From positions 1,276,001 through 1,340,000 of the forward strand of contig NZ_CP118225.1 in the NCBI RefSeq assembly GCF_028768465.1: a DNA stretch of 64,000 nucleotides, read 5' to 3'. This document shows positions 17,333 through 26,558 of this stretch, piece after piece. The position numbers and the translations under genes were made by a program. The stretch comes from Rhodopirellula sp. P2 (GTDB taxonomy: Bacteria > Planctomycetota > Planctomycetia > Pirellulales > Pirellulaceae). The notes below the pieces were generated by a model. It saw only the letters and a program-made list of their open reading frames with translations, was not told where the DNA came from and searched no databases. Position 1 is the first letter of the stretch; every line of letters starts with the position of its first letter.

Positions 17333-18487
17333 ATGACAGACCGGCCTTCACGAAGCAACTCGGTGCAGGACGCCTGTTTGCTGATTCTGACCGCGATCGC
17401 TTTGACGGCGGCGGTGTACTGGTTGCGTTCGGTGTTGGTTCCCTTTGTGGTGGCGTTGTTCATCGTCAGCGGGATCACTCCGATTTTGGATTTCTTGCAG
17501 GCGCGTTTGAATGTGAATCGTGTGGTTGCCGCAGGCGTCACGTTTGTGTTGGCAATCGGCGGCACGTGTTTGGTCGGAATGAGCATTTGGTTGTCGATCG
17601 CTCAAATGTCCGAAGAGGGCAAGCTGTATCGGATGCGAGTGTCGGAGATCGTTTCGAACGCGGAAGGCTGGTTGCACGACAACGTTGCTGGTCGATTTGA
17701 TTCCAAGGAAGTGATGGAGCGATCCGAAGCTGCGGTCGCCGACTTGGTGGAGGAAGCGGAGACGCCGGTTGTTTCGGCGAAGCCATCGGAACCTGATGAA
17801 TTGCTCGCCAACGCAGCGGCGGATTTGCGGGCTCAGCTCGAGGACTTTTTGCGAAATGGTGTCGCGTCGTTGTCGAGCGAACTGTTCCAGCTGGGCTCAA
17901 CCAGCATCGTGATCTTGATCTACGTCTTCTTTCTGCTGTTGGGTAACCTGAGTGGGTATGGTGAAAACTCGTTGGCGTACCAAGTCAATCGGCAGGTTCG
18001 TTCGTACTTGTTCGTGAAGACGATGATTTCGCTTGCAACCGGCATCGTGTTTGGAACGGCACTGTGGTTGTTCGGGGTGCCGATGGCACTGACGTTTGGA
18101 TTGCTGGCTTTCTTGCTCAATTACATTCCCAACATCGGCCCAATCTTGGCCAGCATTCTGCCGCTGCCGTTCATCTTGCTGCATCCCGACGGTAGTTTGG
18201 CCTGGATGGTCAGTGCGATCGCGGTGACGTGCTCGATTCAGGTTGCCAGCGGCAATTTGGTGGAGCCGAAGTTGATGGGCAACTCGGCGGATCTGCACCC
18301 GGTGGTGATCCTGTTGGCGTTGATGTTTTGGGGGACGCTGTGGGGGATCACGGGGATGTTCCTGGCGACACCGATCACAGCCGCGATCAAGATTGTGCTG
18401 GACCGGATGGATGCCACGCGACCGGTCGCACAAGTGATGGCGGGACGGTTGGGACCACCTGCGAACGACAGCATGGTCGCCAATTGA
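17333..18487 (+). CDS. AI-2E family transporter (PerM/UPF0118-like membrane protein)
   Basis: A 384-residue membrane protein with about seven to eight hydrophobic segments: a pair near residues 15-55, one near 60-85, a long soluble loop around 90-185, then a C-terminal cluster from about 190 onward. The family's conserved NYIPNIGPILASILPLP motif is present around residue 262. Relatives include TqsA (autoinducer-2 export) and Na+/H+ antiporter-like PerM proteins, so the cargo cannot be fixed by homology. The start at ATG 17333 was chosen over an upstream in-frame alternative because the usual short hydrophilic N-terminus follows it. Confidence 0.88.
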   Translation: MTDRPSRSNSVQDACLLILTAIALTAAVYWLRSVLVPFVVALFIVSGITPILDFLQARLNVNRVVAAGVTFVLAIGGTCLVGMSIWLSIAQMSEEGKLYRMRVSEIVSNAEGWLHDNVAGRFDSKEVMERSEAAVADLVEEAETPVVSAKPSEPDELLANAAADLRAQLEDFLRNGVASLSSELFQLGSTSIVILIYVFFLLLGNLSGYGENSLAYQVNRQVRSYLFVKTMISLATGIVFGTALWLFGVPMALTFGLLAFLLNYIPNIGPILASILPLPFILLHPDGSLAWMVSAIAVTCSIQVASGNLVEPKLMGNSADLHPVVILLALMFWGTLWGITGMFLATPITAAIKIVLDRMDATRPVAQVMAGRLGPPANDSMVAN

Positions 18488-18523
18488 ACGGCGACCGGTG
18501 AGGGGGACGTGCTGGTTCCGATG

Positions 18524-18567
18524 CTCGACCCTCCCCTCGCTTCGCTCGACCTTCCCAGAGGGAGGGT
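18524..18567. terminator. Hairpin between convergent genes (possible bidirectional terminator)
   Basis: An inverted pair ACCCTCCC and GGGAGGGT encloses TCGCTTCGCTCGA-type sequence that can pair internally. It lies between the converging AI-2E family and RND pump genes. There is no U-run on either side, so termination is an inference from position and symmetry. Confidence 0.45.
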
Positions 18568-18623
18568 GAAGTGAAACTGCACGTGTGGCATTTTGAATCG
18601 GAGCGGTTATCAATGGCGAAAGA

Positions 18624-21600
18624 TTAGCTGTCGGACTTGCCAGCCATGCGTTCGGAGAGCGTTCGGAAGACGACGAAGAACGTGGGGACGAGCAGCAGTG
18701 CAAAGATGGTGGCGGCGATCATGCCTCCCACCACGGCGGTGCCGACAGCTTGTCGGCTGGCGGCCCCCGCACCGGAGGCGACCAGCAATGGCAGGAAGCC
18801 CAGGATCGACGAGAACGCTGTCATCAAGATGGCTCGGAACCGAAGCTTGGCAGCTTCCGTCGCGGCTTCTGTTGGAGATCGACCTGCGGAGCGCAGTTCA
18901 CTGGCAAACTCCACGATCAGAATCGCGTTTTTGCTGGCCAATGCGACCAGCAGCACGATGCCAATTTGTGTGTAGGTGTTGTTATCGCTTCCTCGCAGCA
19001 TCAATGACAACGCGACACCGAGTGCGGCGAGCGGCACGACAGCAATCACCGCCGCGGGGCTGGTCCAACTTTCGTACTGAGCGGCGAGGACCAAGAACAC
19101 GAACAGAATCGCCAATCCGAAGATCAGGTACTGGCCACCGGAGGCCTGTTTTTCTTGGAACGACATCCCGGTCCATTCGTAGGAGAAGGACGCAGGCAGC
19201 GTTTGGTCCGCGGTCTGTTCCATCAACTCCAGAGCCGAGCCGGAGCTGACGCCAGGGGCGGCGGAGCCGTTGATCGCGGCGCTGGGGTACATGTTGTAGC
19301 GTCGCACGACATCGGGACCAAAGTCATCGCGGACAGTCACGATGGAACCCAGCGGAACCATGTTGCCGTTGTTGTCTCGAACGTCCAGTTGGGTGATGTC
19401 CGATGCCGTTCGACGGAAGGGAGCTTCGGCTTGCGCACGGACTTGGTACGAACGGTTGTTGAGCGTGAAGTCGTTGATGTAGGCCGACCCGAGGGAGGTC
19501 TGCAACGTTGAGAACACGGTGCTCAGGGGGATGTTCATCGTCTTCGCTTTTTCGCGATCCACATCCACATAAAGCTGAGGAACGGTGGCTCGGAAAGAAG
19601 TGTTCAACGCTGCCAAGCTGGACTGAGTCGAGGCGTTGGCAACCAATTCTTCCGTTGCATTTTGCAGGGGCAGGTAGCCGTTGCTGCCTCGGTCCTGGAC
19701 TTCCATTTGGAATCCGCCCGCGGTTCCTAACCCATCGATGGGCGGAGGAGCGAACGTGAACAGCATGGCTCGTTGTTCGGTGGCAAATTCATTTTGCAGG
19801 TATTGTTGAATCGCAGCGATACTCTCGGTGGTGGCGTCCCGATCATCCCATGGTTTCAGGACCAACACCGAAAAGCCGACGTTCGGGCCACCACTGCCGC
19901 CCAGCAAGGAGTAACCGGTCACGGACAACCAACCTTGCACACCGGGAGTTTGGGAGTAGACCTCGTCCAAGTGTTTGATCACCGCATCGGTGCGTTCCTT
20001 GCTGGCCGCGTCGGGAAGTTGAACGTTGACGAACAGAACGCCTTGGTCTTCATCGGGGACGAAACCGGTTGGCAATTGCGTCAGCATCCAGCCGGTTGCC
20101 ATTGTCAAGGCGATGGAGGCCACGGAGACGATCAATGTCAGGCGGACCAAGCGGGCGACCGCAGCACCGTAGATGGCAGTCGTGCGATCAAAGATTTGGT
20201 TGAACCAGCGGAAGCCAATGAATCGCGTTGCGGTGGCGGGGCGGAGGAAGATTCCGCACAGGGCAGGGCTGAGTGTCAACGCGTTGATCGTGCTGATGAC
20301 AACGGCAGCGGAGATGGTCAAGGCAAATTGCCGAAACAACTCGCCGGTGATGCCGGGCATGAAGGCACAGGGCACAAAGACGGCCAGCAGCACCAAGGTG
20401 GTGGCGATCACGGGGCCAGTGATTTCGGACATGGCTTTGACCGCCGCATCGCGGCTGGACAGACCATTGGCGACGTGTCGCGAAACGTTTTCGACCACCA
20501 CGATGGCATCGTCCACCACGATCCCAATGGCCAGCACGATGCCGAACAACGACAGCATGTTCAGTGAGAATCCGATGCCTGCCATGATGGCGAAGGTGCC
20601 GATCAGCGACACGGGGATCGCGGCGACGGGAACAATCGTGGCACGCCAGTCTTGTAGGAAGATGAAGATGACAAGGACAACCAATGCGATCGCCGTTGCC
20701 AGAGTTTTGTAGACTTCACTGATGGAGGCGTTGACGAATTCGGTGGCGTCATAGGCGATCTGGTACTCGACGTCATCGGGCCAGTTGGACGCCGATGAAA
20801 GCTCGTCCATTTTGACGTGGATCGCTTCAGCGGTTTCCAACGCGTTGGCGCCGGGAAGTTGGTAGATCGCGATGGTGGCCGCAGCGTCGCCGGAAAAGGA
20901 GCTGGAGTACGTGTAGGCTTCGGAACCAAGCTCGACGCGGGCAAGATCGCCCAGTCGCAGGACTTCACCATTGTCGCCGGTGCGGACGATGATGTTCCGG
21001 AATTGTTCGACGCTGGAAAAGCGACCTTGCGTGTTGACGGAAAACTGAAACGAGGTGCCGGATTGTGCAGGGGGAGCGCCAATTTGTCCTGCCGCGACTT
21101 GAACGTTTTGTTCCGCGATGGCCGCGACAACATCTTCGGTGGTGAGTCCACGTTGTTTCAGCAGACGTGGGTCCAACCAGACTCGCATGCTGTAATCGCC
21201 ATCGCCAAAGGATTGGACGTCGCCGACCCCTTTGATGCGGCTGATTTCGTCTCGAATGTCGAGCGAGAAGTTGCTCAGAAACAATCCGTCATGGGTGCCA
21301 CCAGGGGATGTCAGCGCGATGAACTGCAGCGTTTGGGTGGAACGTTTTTTTGTCGTGATGCCTTGTTGCCGGACCTCCTGTGGCAGGCTGGCTTCGGCGC
21401 TGCCGACCAGGTTTTGAACCAGCACCGACGCGATGTCCAAATCCATGCCCAGCTCGAAGGTGACCGTGAGCGTGTAGAGGCCTTCGTTGGTGCTGGTGGA
21501 AGACATGTAGATCATGCCTTCGACGCCGTTGACCGCTTGCTCGATGGGAGCAGCCACGGTTTCGGCGACGGTCCGAGCGTTCGCGCCGGGATAGACGGCG

Positions 21601-21737
21601 GTGACCTGGACCGTGGGCGGTGTGATCGGCGGGAACTTTTCGATCGGCAGGCCGAAGAACGAAACCGCGCCGGCGATCACGATCACGATGGAAATCACCG
21701 TGGCAAAGATCGGACGGTAGATGAAAAACTTTGACAT
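18624..21737 (-). CDS. RND multidrug efflux pump, HAE1 (AcrB/MexB-like) family
   Basis: A 1037-residue inner-membrane transporter of typical RND length. It starts MSKFFIYRPIFATVISIVIV (first membrane helix) and has two large periplasmic loops. The proton-relay motif GIVVDDAIVVVENVSR in TM4 contains the paired aspartates, and ASKNAILIVEFA in TM10 has the partner lysine. FVPDEDQG marks the start of the second periplasmic loop. It exports amphipathic compounds using proton influx, as part of a tripartite pump. The adaptor gene lies 3 bases upstream on the same strand. No TolC/OprM gene is in the window, so the outer-membrane channel must be encoded elsewhere. Confidence 0.93.
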   Translation of the reverse strand: MSKFFIYRPIFATVISIVIVIAGAVSFFGLPIEKFPPITPPTVQVTAVYPGANARTVAETVAAPIEQAVNGVEGMIYMSSTSTNEGLYTLTVTFELGMDLDIASVLVQNLVGSAEASLPQEVRQQGITTKKRSTQTLQFIALTSPGGTHDGLFLSNFSLDIRDEISRIKGVGDVQSFGDGDYSMRVWLDPRLLKQRGLTTEDVVAAIAEQNVQVAAGQIGAPPAQSGTSFQFSVNTQGRFSSVEQFRNIIVRTGDNGEVLRLGDLARVELGSEAYTYSSSFSGDAAATIAIYQLPGANALETAEAIHVKMDELSSASNWPDDVEYQIAYDATEFVNASISEVYKTLATAIALVVLVIFIFLQDWRATIVPVAAIPVSLIGTFAIMAGIGFSLNMLSLFGIVLAIGIVVDDAIVVVENVSRHVANGLSSRDAAVKAMSEITGPVIATTLVLLAVFVPCAFMPGITGELFRQFALTISAAVVISTINALTLSPALCGIFLRPATATRFIGFRWFNQIFDRTTAIYGAAVARLVRLTLIVSVASIALTMATGWMLTQLPTGFVPDEDQGVLFVNVQLPDAASKERTDAVIKHLDEVYSQTPGVQGWLSVTGYSLLGGSGGPNVGFSVLVLKPWDDRDATTESIAAIQQYLQNEFATEQRAMLFTFAPPPIDGLGTAGGFQMEVQDRGSNGYLPLQNATEELVANASTQSSLAALNTSFRATVPQLYVDVDREKAKTMNIPLSTVFSTLQTSLGSAYINDFTLNNRSYQVRAQAEAPFRRTASDITQLDVRDNNGNMVPLGSIVTVRDDFGPDVVRRYNMYPSAAINGSAAPGVSSGSALELMEQTADQTLPASFSYEWTGMSFQEKQASGGQYLIFGLAILFVFLVLAAQYESWTSPAAVIAVVPLAALGVALSLMLRGSDNNTYTQIGIVLLVALASKNAILIVEFASELRSAGRSPTEAATEAAKLRFRAILMTAFSSILGFLPLLVASGAGAASRQAVGTAVVGGMIAATIFALLLVPTFFVVFRTLSERMAGKSDS

Positions 21738-21740
21738 GGA

Positions 21741-23171
21741 TCAGTCCGCGGTGGATGAATCGGAGGCGGGTTCATCGTCGGTCGGATTGACCGTGGGGGC
21801 TGGTTCAGCAGCGGCTCCCGGGGTGGCGGTTCCGGCGTTGGAATCGATCGCGGCTTGCAGCATGGGACTGCCTTGAGTCGACAGTTCAGTTGGTTTGGGA
21901 GAGACCTTGCTTCCCGGTCGGGCTCGCTGCAGACCTTCCAGCACGAAGGTGTCGTCGGCGGACAGTCCCTCTTTGATCAATGCCCAGCCATCGAGTGTTT
22001 GGCCGACCATGATCTCGCGTTGCTCAATTTGGTTCTCGGAGTCCACCAGCATCACGTACGATCCCGTTTGATTTCGAACGATGGCACGTTCCGGAATCAA
22101 AATGGCGTTTTCGACTTCGCGAACTGGCAACCGGATGATCACGAACATTCCCGGCAGCAACTTGCCGTCTTCGTTGTCGAAGTCAGCACGCAGTCCGAAG
22201 GTTCCCGTTTTTTGGTCGATGCCACGCTGGTCGACGTAGTCCAGTTTTCCTGACAGCCATTGCCCGGAGTCCCCGTCGCGTTGCAGGTAGACCGGGATCT
22301 TCGACCAGTCCTCGGGGGAGTCGGCAGGTTCTTCTGTTTCTGGTCGAGCTTCGACGAGTTCCAGCAGTTTGCGATCGCTGATACTGAAGTTAGCGAAGAT
22401 CTTTCGTTGGTCCACGATCGTCGCCAGGGTGCTACCGACTTGGACCAGGTTGCCGAGTTTGACTTGCGTTTTGGAGACACGGCCCTCGATGGGAGCACGC
22501 ACCACGGTGTACTTCAGATCCAATTCCGCTTGGGCCAGTTGAGCTTGAGCTTGCAACAGCTTGGCTTTATCGGCTTCGATGTTGGCCTCCGCGGCTTTGG
22601 ATTGGGCCATCGCAGAATCACGAGCTGCCACGGCCGCATCGAAGGTGGCTTGTGATCCGGCGTTGGACGCTTTCAAACGTTGTTCGCGTTTGAGATCGTT
22701 TTCAGCTTTTTGGACGGAGGCGAGCGCGGATGCCAGCGCCGCTTCACTGACTTGGATGGCAGCCTTGGCAGCTTCCACCGAAGCAGCGGCGGCATTGCGA
22801 TTGGCTTGATAGGTGTCCGGTTCGATTCGGTAAAGCTCCTGATCCTCACTGACAAATTGTCCGGGTTCAAAGGAAAGCTCTTCCACGAATCCGCCGACGC
22901 GGGCGCGAACATCCGCCTGTTCCACCGCTTCGGTTTCACCATTTTCTTCGATGAAAATGGTGAGGCTTTGTTGAACGGGGTTGGCCGTCGTCACGTCGGG
23001 AGGTGGCGGCGCTTGGTACTCGTTGGCTGCGGGGGTGCAAGCGGTCAGGGCCAGCAAGCACAGCGGGGCCAACAACAGGGACGCCAGCGAGCAAAGGCCA
23101 TTTGTCTGACGAGCAGCAATGCTGCCCCGAGCAAACATCCGGTGGGCTGGTGGGGGGGGGATTTTGTTCAT
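21741..23171 (-). CDS. RND efflux periplasmic adaptor lipoprotein (AcrA/MexA-like)
   Basis: A 476-residue membrane-fusion protein. The lipobox LTAC (Cys near residue 44 from ATG 23171) anchors it in the inner membrane. The biotinyl-lipoyl half-motifs flank a long alpha-hairpin rich in Ala, Gln and Lys (about residues 120-215), followed by beta-barrel and membrane-proximal domains (VRAPIEGRVSKTQVKLGNLV). It links the RND pump to an outer-membrane channel. The start could be ATG 23171 or ATG 23138; either leaves a usable signal peptide. Between them lies a run of nine C bases, which would affect only the longer form. Confidence 0.9.
   Translation of the reverse strand: MNKIPPPPAHRMFARGSIAARQTNGLCSLASLLLAPLCLLALTACTPAANEYQAPPPPDVTTANPVQQSLTIFIEENGETEAVEQADVRARVGGFVEELSFEPGQFVSEDQELYRIEPDTYQANRNAAAASVEAAKAAIQVSEAALASALASVQKAENDLKREQRLKASNAGSQATFDAAVAARDSAMAQSKAAEANIEADKAKLLQAQAQLAQAELDLKYTVVRAPIEGRVSKTQVKLGNLVQVGSTLATIVDQRKIFANFSISDRKLLELVEARPETEEPADSPEDWSKIPVYLQRDGDSGQWLSGKLDYVDQRGIDQKTGTFGLRADFDNEDGKLLPGMFVIIRLPVREVENAILIPERAIVRNQTGSYVMLVDSENQIEQREIMVGQTLDGWALIKEGLSADDTFVLEGLQRARPGSKVSPKPTELSTQGSPMLQAAIDSNAGTATPGAAAEPAPTVNPTDDEPASDSSTAD
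23152..23160 (-). repeat. Nine-base homopolymer at the start of the RND adaptor gene
   Basis: Nine consecutive G on the + strand (nine C on the coding strand) fall within codons 4-7 of the longer adaptor reading frame, encoding Pro residues. If translation starts at ATG 23171, slippage here would shift the frame. If it starts at 23138, the tract is in the leader. Confidence 0.8.
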
Positions 23172-23408
23172 GCGTCAAAAGGGGACCGCGTGATGAACCA
23201 TTGCAAAGAAAGGGAGCGGCATGTGCCGGGACCGTTCCTATTAAGAACTGGGAAAACCTCACGAAACGATGTGAAATCGACTTCGCGGCGGGATCCTCGT
23301 AGCATCCTACACGACGGGGAATGAACGTCCTACGCGAGAATGTCTCCGTCAGAGAGATCTCACATTACAATTTGTGACCCGCTTTCCCCGTCTCCACGAT
23401 CCATCTGC

Positions 23409-24113
23409 ATGATTCCTACGCTCCAATCTGAAACGCACCGCTGGCGGGGACGCCCTCGCCACGGGGAGTTGTTGCTTGCTCTCGTTTCCCTGCTTTTCGT
23501 GCAATCCTGTTTGTCGCCCGAGAATATGATTCATCGAGTGGCTCTCAACGCGCTGTTCTTTCTGGTGGTCCTTTCCGCGATTCGTTCGCTGACCGGGTCG
23601 GCGGTGCGAATGTGGGGCACGCTGCTGGCTGGGGGTGTGGCCTACGTGACCTCCTGGGCCAATGAAATCACCGGAACGATGGGGTTGGCGATCGTCAGTG
23701 ATGCGTGCTTTGCTCTGGTGTTTGTGATCCTGATTTATGCAGTCGGCGAGAACGTGTTTGGTGAGGGGCCGATTGATGCCAGTCGAATCATTGGAGCGGT
23801 GTCGATCTACTTTTTGCTCGGGCTGCTTTGGGCTTTTCTCTACACGTTGGCAGAACTCATTCAGCCAGGATCCTTTTTGTTTCCAGTTGCGAACACGGAA
23901 TCCATTCAGAACACTCGGTTGATCAGCGAGTTCATTTACTTCAGCAACGTGACACTGACAACGCTTGGGTACGGTGACGTGGTGCCGCTGTCCCGGCCCG
24001 CGAAAATGTTGGCGGTGTTGCAAGCCATGTTGGGACAGCTCTACGTGGCGATCGTGATCGCACGCATGGTCGGGCTTCAGGTGTCACAACGGTCAAGCGA
24101 TTCGGTCGGCTGA
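23409..24113 (+). CDS. Potassium channel, two-TM/voltage-sensor-like family
   Basis: A 234-residue membrane protein. Hydrophobic helices span about residues 23-45, 50-75, 80-100, 125-150 and the C-terminal pore helix. The K+ selectivity filter TTLGYGD is at residues 184-190, preceded by the pore helix SEFIYFSNVTL and followed by the final helix AVLQAMLGQLYVAIVIARMV. There is no cytosolic RCK or cyclic-nucleotide domain. Start ATG 23409 is preferred over an in-frame start 23 codons upstream, because that extension is polar and unlike the family. It converges with the bestrophin gene 21 bases downstream. Confidence 0.88.
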   Translation: MIPTLQSETHRWRGRPRHGELLLALVSLLFVQSCLSPENMIHRVALNALFFLVVLSAIRSLTGSAVRMWGTLLAGGVAYVTSWANEITGTMGLAIVSDACFALVFVILIYAVGENVFGEGPIDASRIIGAVSIYFLLGLLWAFLYTLAELIQPGSFLFPVANTESIQNTRLISEFIYFSNVTLTTLGYGDVVPLSRPAKMLAVLQAMLGQLYVAIVIARMVGLQVSQRSSDSVG

Positions 24114-24134
24114 GGAGACGGAGGGTTGCTGGAA

Positions 24135-25043
24135 TCAAATCGAGACATCATCGATTGGTTGCAGGATCGCTGGCGTGTCGGTGTCACCAAGCATTTGCCG
24201 GGCATCGATTTCGATGTTTCGGCACAAGGTCAGCATCGGAGTGCACGAGGGCGTGTCAGCGAACGGTGTTTCGAGCACCTTGGCGACCTTCTCCATTGCC
24301 AGAAAGACAATGGAGACCGGAACGGTGAACGCGATCAGTCCCAACGCAGGCATTTCCAATAGCGCAAACGGCAAAATGATGATGAATGCAAACACGAGAT
24401 AATGAATCAGCATCGCGTACATCGGCGGGAACGGTGTGTTGCGAATGCGTTCGCAACCACCCATGTGATCCGTCAGGCGACGAAGGCTGCGGTCAAGTTC
24501 CAAGGCTTGCCATCGATCCAGTGCTTCGGACTGGCGGAGTTGTTGCAGGTCGTTGGCTTGTTGCAGAAGAATTTGGTTCGTTGCGTTGCGGCAGTGGCGA
24601 TACGTTTCCAGTTCGGTGGACGCGATCCATTCGTTGGGGATTGAGAGCCCATCTTCGTCTCGCAACGACATGGCCAGTGCGTGGCACCAGTGAATGTGTC
24701 GATTGACGATGCGGCGTATCGTGGTGCTGTTTTCACCCGTGGACGTCGAAGGTTTGGTGAAGCTGATCAATTGTCGGACGAAGGTCCTGGAGTCATTCGT
24801 GATACGCCCCCACAAAATCCGAGCTTCCCACCACCGCGAATAGCTGGAATTGGTTCGGAATGCGAGCACGATGCCAAGGAATGTGCCAGGAAATGTGGCG
24901 ACACCAGGTGGCAGTTCGTATGCATCCAGGGGCATCCAGTAGTCCACCGCGGAAATCAAAAGCGAATAGACCATCGAGAAGGTGGCCACCGGCCAAAGTG
25001 TTCGAGTCAAGCGACCCCAAGGGATGCGTGGGCGAATTAGCAA
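24135..25043 (-). CDS. Bestrophin-family channel protein
   Basis: A 302-residue membrane protein with the bacterial bestrophin pattern: an N-terminal helix pair, then FLGIVLAFRTNSSYSRWWEAR around residues 55-75 (the highly conserved RTN and RWWE segment). Two further helices lie near 210-245, followed by a GD(T)DTP-containing C-terminus. Family members form pentameric anion or cation channels in the inner membrane. Translation probably starts at TTG 25043, since no ATG in this frame lies nearby and a stop is found four codons upstream. It ends 21 bases from the converging potassium-channel gene. Confidence 0.85.
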   Translation of the reverse strand: MLIRPRIPWGRLTRTLWPVATFSMVYSLLISAVDYWMPLDAYELPPGVATFPGTFLGIVLAFRTNSSYSRWWEARILWGRITNDSRTFVRQLISFTKPSTSTGENSTTIRRIVNRHIHWCHALAMSLRDEDGLSIPNEWIASTELETYRHCRNATNQILLQQANDLQQLRQSEALDRWQALELDRSLRRLTDHMGGCERIRNTPFPPMYAMLIHYLVFAFIIILPFALLEMPALGLIAFTVPVSIVFLAMEKVAKVLETPFADTPSCTPMLTLCRNIEIDARQMLGDTDTPAILQPIDDVSI

Positions 25044-25082
25044 GGCATCAAATCAGCAGAAGGGAGAATGGGTTGGGCGAAG

Positions 25083-26405
25083 TCAGTTGGAGTCGGAGGA
25101 GGTTGGGTCGGTGGCGCGGCGAGTCGTCAGGGCGTACATCGTTCCGCCGACCAAAAACGTGAGACCCGTTGCGATCAGTTGCTTGGGATCATGAGAGGTC
25201 ATGATGCCTGCCGAAAGGATCGTCGCGACGACATAAAAGGCTGGTGCGAGCAGCCAGGATTTCGGAGCCGCCTGGGGTGAGTTGCGGATCGAAGGCAGGA
25301 ACAAGCAGCAGACCGAACAGGCGGCGGACAATGACAATGTCAATCCGAGATACGACAGCAAACCTTGCAGGTCCGAGATCAAAACGAGAGTGACGGCCAC
25401 CACGATCTGAACCACGGTCGCGGCAAACGGTGCCTCGCCGCGAAACCGCATCCAGGCAGGCAGCATGCCATCGTCCGCCATTTTCGCGTACACGCGGGGT
25501 GCCGCCATCATCATGCTCAACACCGAGGTCAGCAAACACAGAGCAATGGTCCAGCGAACGAAGTGTGCGAAACCATTGCCGCCCAGGCTGGCCGCTGCGA
25601 TGGCCGCCACGTCGGGCTTGCCAACGATGCTTTGCAGGGGAGGTGCAAACACAAAGACGGCATTGAGGCAGAGGTACAGAATGGTCGTGGCCAAGGTTCC
25701 AACGACCAGAGCGCGGGGGACGACTCGCTTGGCATCGATCACTTCATCGGCCACATAGACCGCCGCATTGAATCCTGAATAGCTCAGCGAGATCCAAACC
25801 AGACTTCCTGCGAAGGCGGTCCAGTGCGACCACGGGGTGGCATCGGGCGATGTTGGCAGTGGTGGACTGCTGGCGACCAAGTCTCCGCTGAACCACTGGT
25901 AAGCGGCGAACACTAGAATTGTTCCCAAGAGAACCAGTTTGACGCTGACGGCGATGTTCTGGGTGGCTGCTCCGATGCGAGGGTGCAAGCCATGGAAAAA
26001 TCCGGCCAAGACAATCGCCATGATGGTGACGATTCCTGCGGGCATCCACTCAGGACGCAAGTGTTCGGGAAGCAGGTAGCCTTCCAGTGCCGTCGCCGCG
26101 AAAGCGATTGCGCCGGAGAACCCCGCGATCAAAGAAACCCAGCCGGCGATGTAGCCGAGCAACGGGTGCGCCGCCCGAGAGAGAAACAAGTATTCGCCGC
26201 CGGATTGCGGCATCACCCGGATCAGCATCGCGTAGCTGATGGCCCCCGTGACAGCGATCACGCCGCCCGCCAACCACGCCCAGAGGACTCGTTCAGGAGA
26301 TCCCAAGTCGGCCAGTGAATACCCGGACGTTGTGAACACGCCAGCGCCGATCATGTTGGCGATGACCAGGAACGTGAGGGTCCAAAATCCGTATTTGCCG
26401 CTCAA
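25083..26405 (-). CDS. APC superfamily amino acid permease
   Basis: A 440-residue protein with about 12 membrane helices. The first is interrupted by the substrate-binding GAGVFTTSGY motif (IANMIGAGVFT), characteristic of the amino acid-polyamine-organocation family. SLSYSGFNAAVYVADEVID around residue 205 is the conserved TM6 region. It imports or exchanges an amino acid or related amine; the substrate is not predictable. No ATG is available in frame before the first helix, so the gene probably starts with TTG at 26405. It lies 39 bases from the bestrophin gene on the same strand, so cotranscription is possible. Confidence 0.88.
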   Translation of the reverse strand: MSGKYGFWTLTFLVIANMIGAGVFTTSGYSLADLGSPERVLWAWLAGGVIAVTGAISYAMLIRVMPQSGGEYLFLSRAAHPLLGYIAGWVSLIAGFSGAIAFAATALEGYLLPEHLRPEWMPAGIVTIMAIVLAGFFHGLHPRIGAATQNIAVSVKLVLLGTILVFAAYQWFSGDLVASSPPLPTSPDATPWSHWTAFAGSLVWISLSYSGFNAAVYVADEVIDAKRVVPRALVVGTLATTILYLCLNAVFVFAPPLQSIVGKPDVAAIAAASLGGNGFAHFVRWTIALCLLTSVLSMMMAAPRVYAKMADDGMLPAWMRFRGEAPFAATVVQIVVAVTLVLISDLQGLLSYLGLTLSLSAACSVCCLFLPSIRNSPQAAPKSWLLAPAFYVVATILSAGIMTSHDPKQLIATGLTFLVGGTMYALTTRRATDPTSSDSN

Positions 26406-26558
26406 ACGACTGCTTTCGTGGTGATGGTTCCGAGCTCGATTCGATCCCGGCGGAAGCGGAGGAACGGATCAAATGGGGGCAGTGATCGCTAATGTAGTCC
26501 AATCCTGGGAGGACTTCATCGCTACGCCATCGCAATCACCCGAGGGGGTGTACGGAGG

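Noticed and set aside
20817..21734. A 305-codon + strand frame in the RND pump gene
   Set aside because: Antisense shadow of the first third of the pump; composition is Asp/Gly/Arg-rich without any motif.
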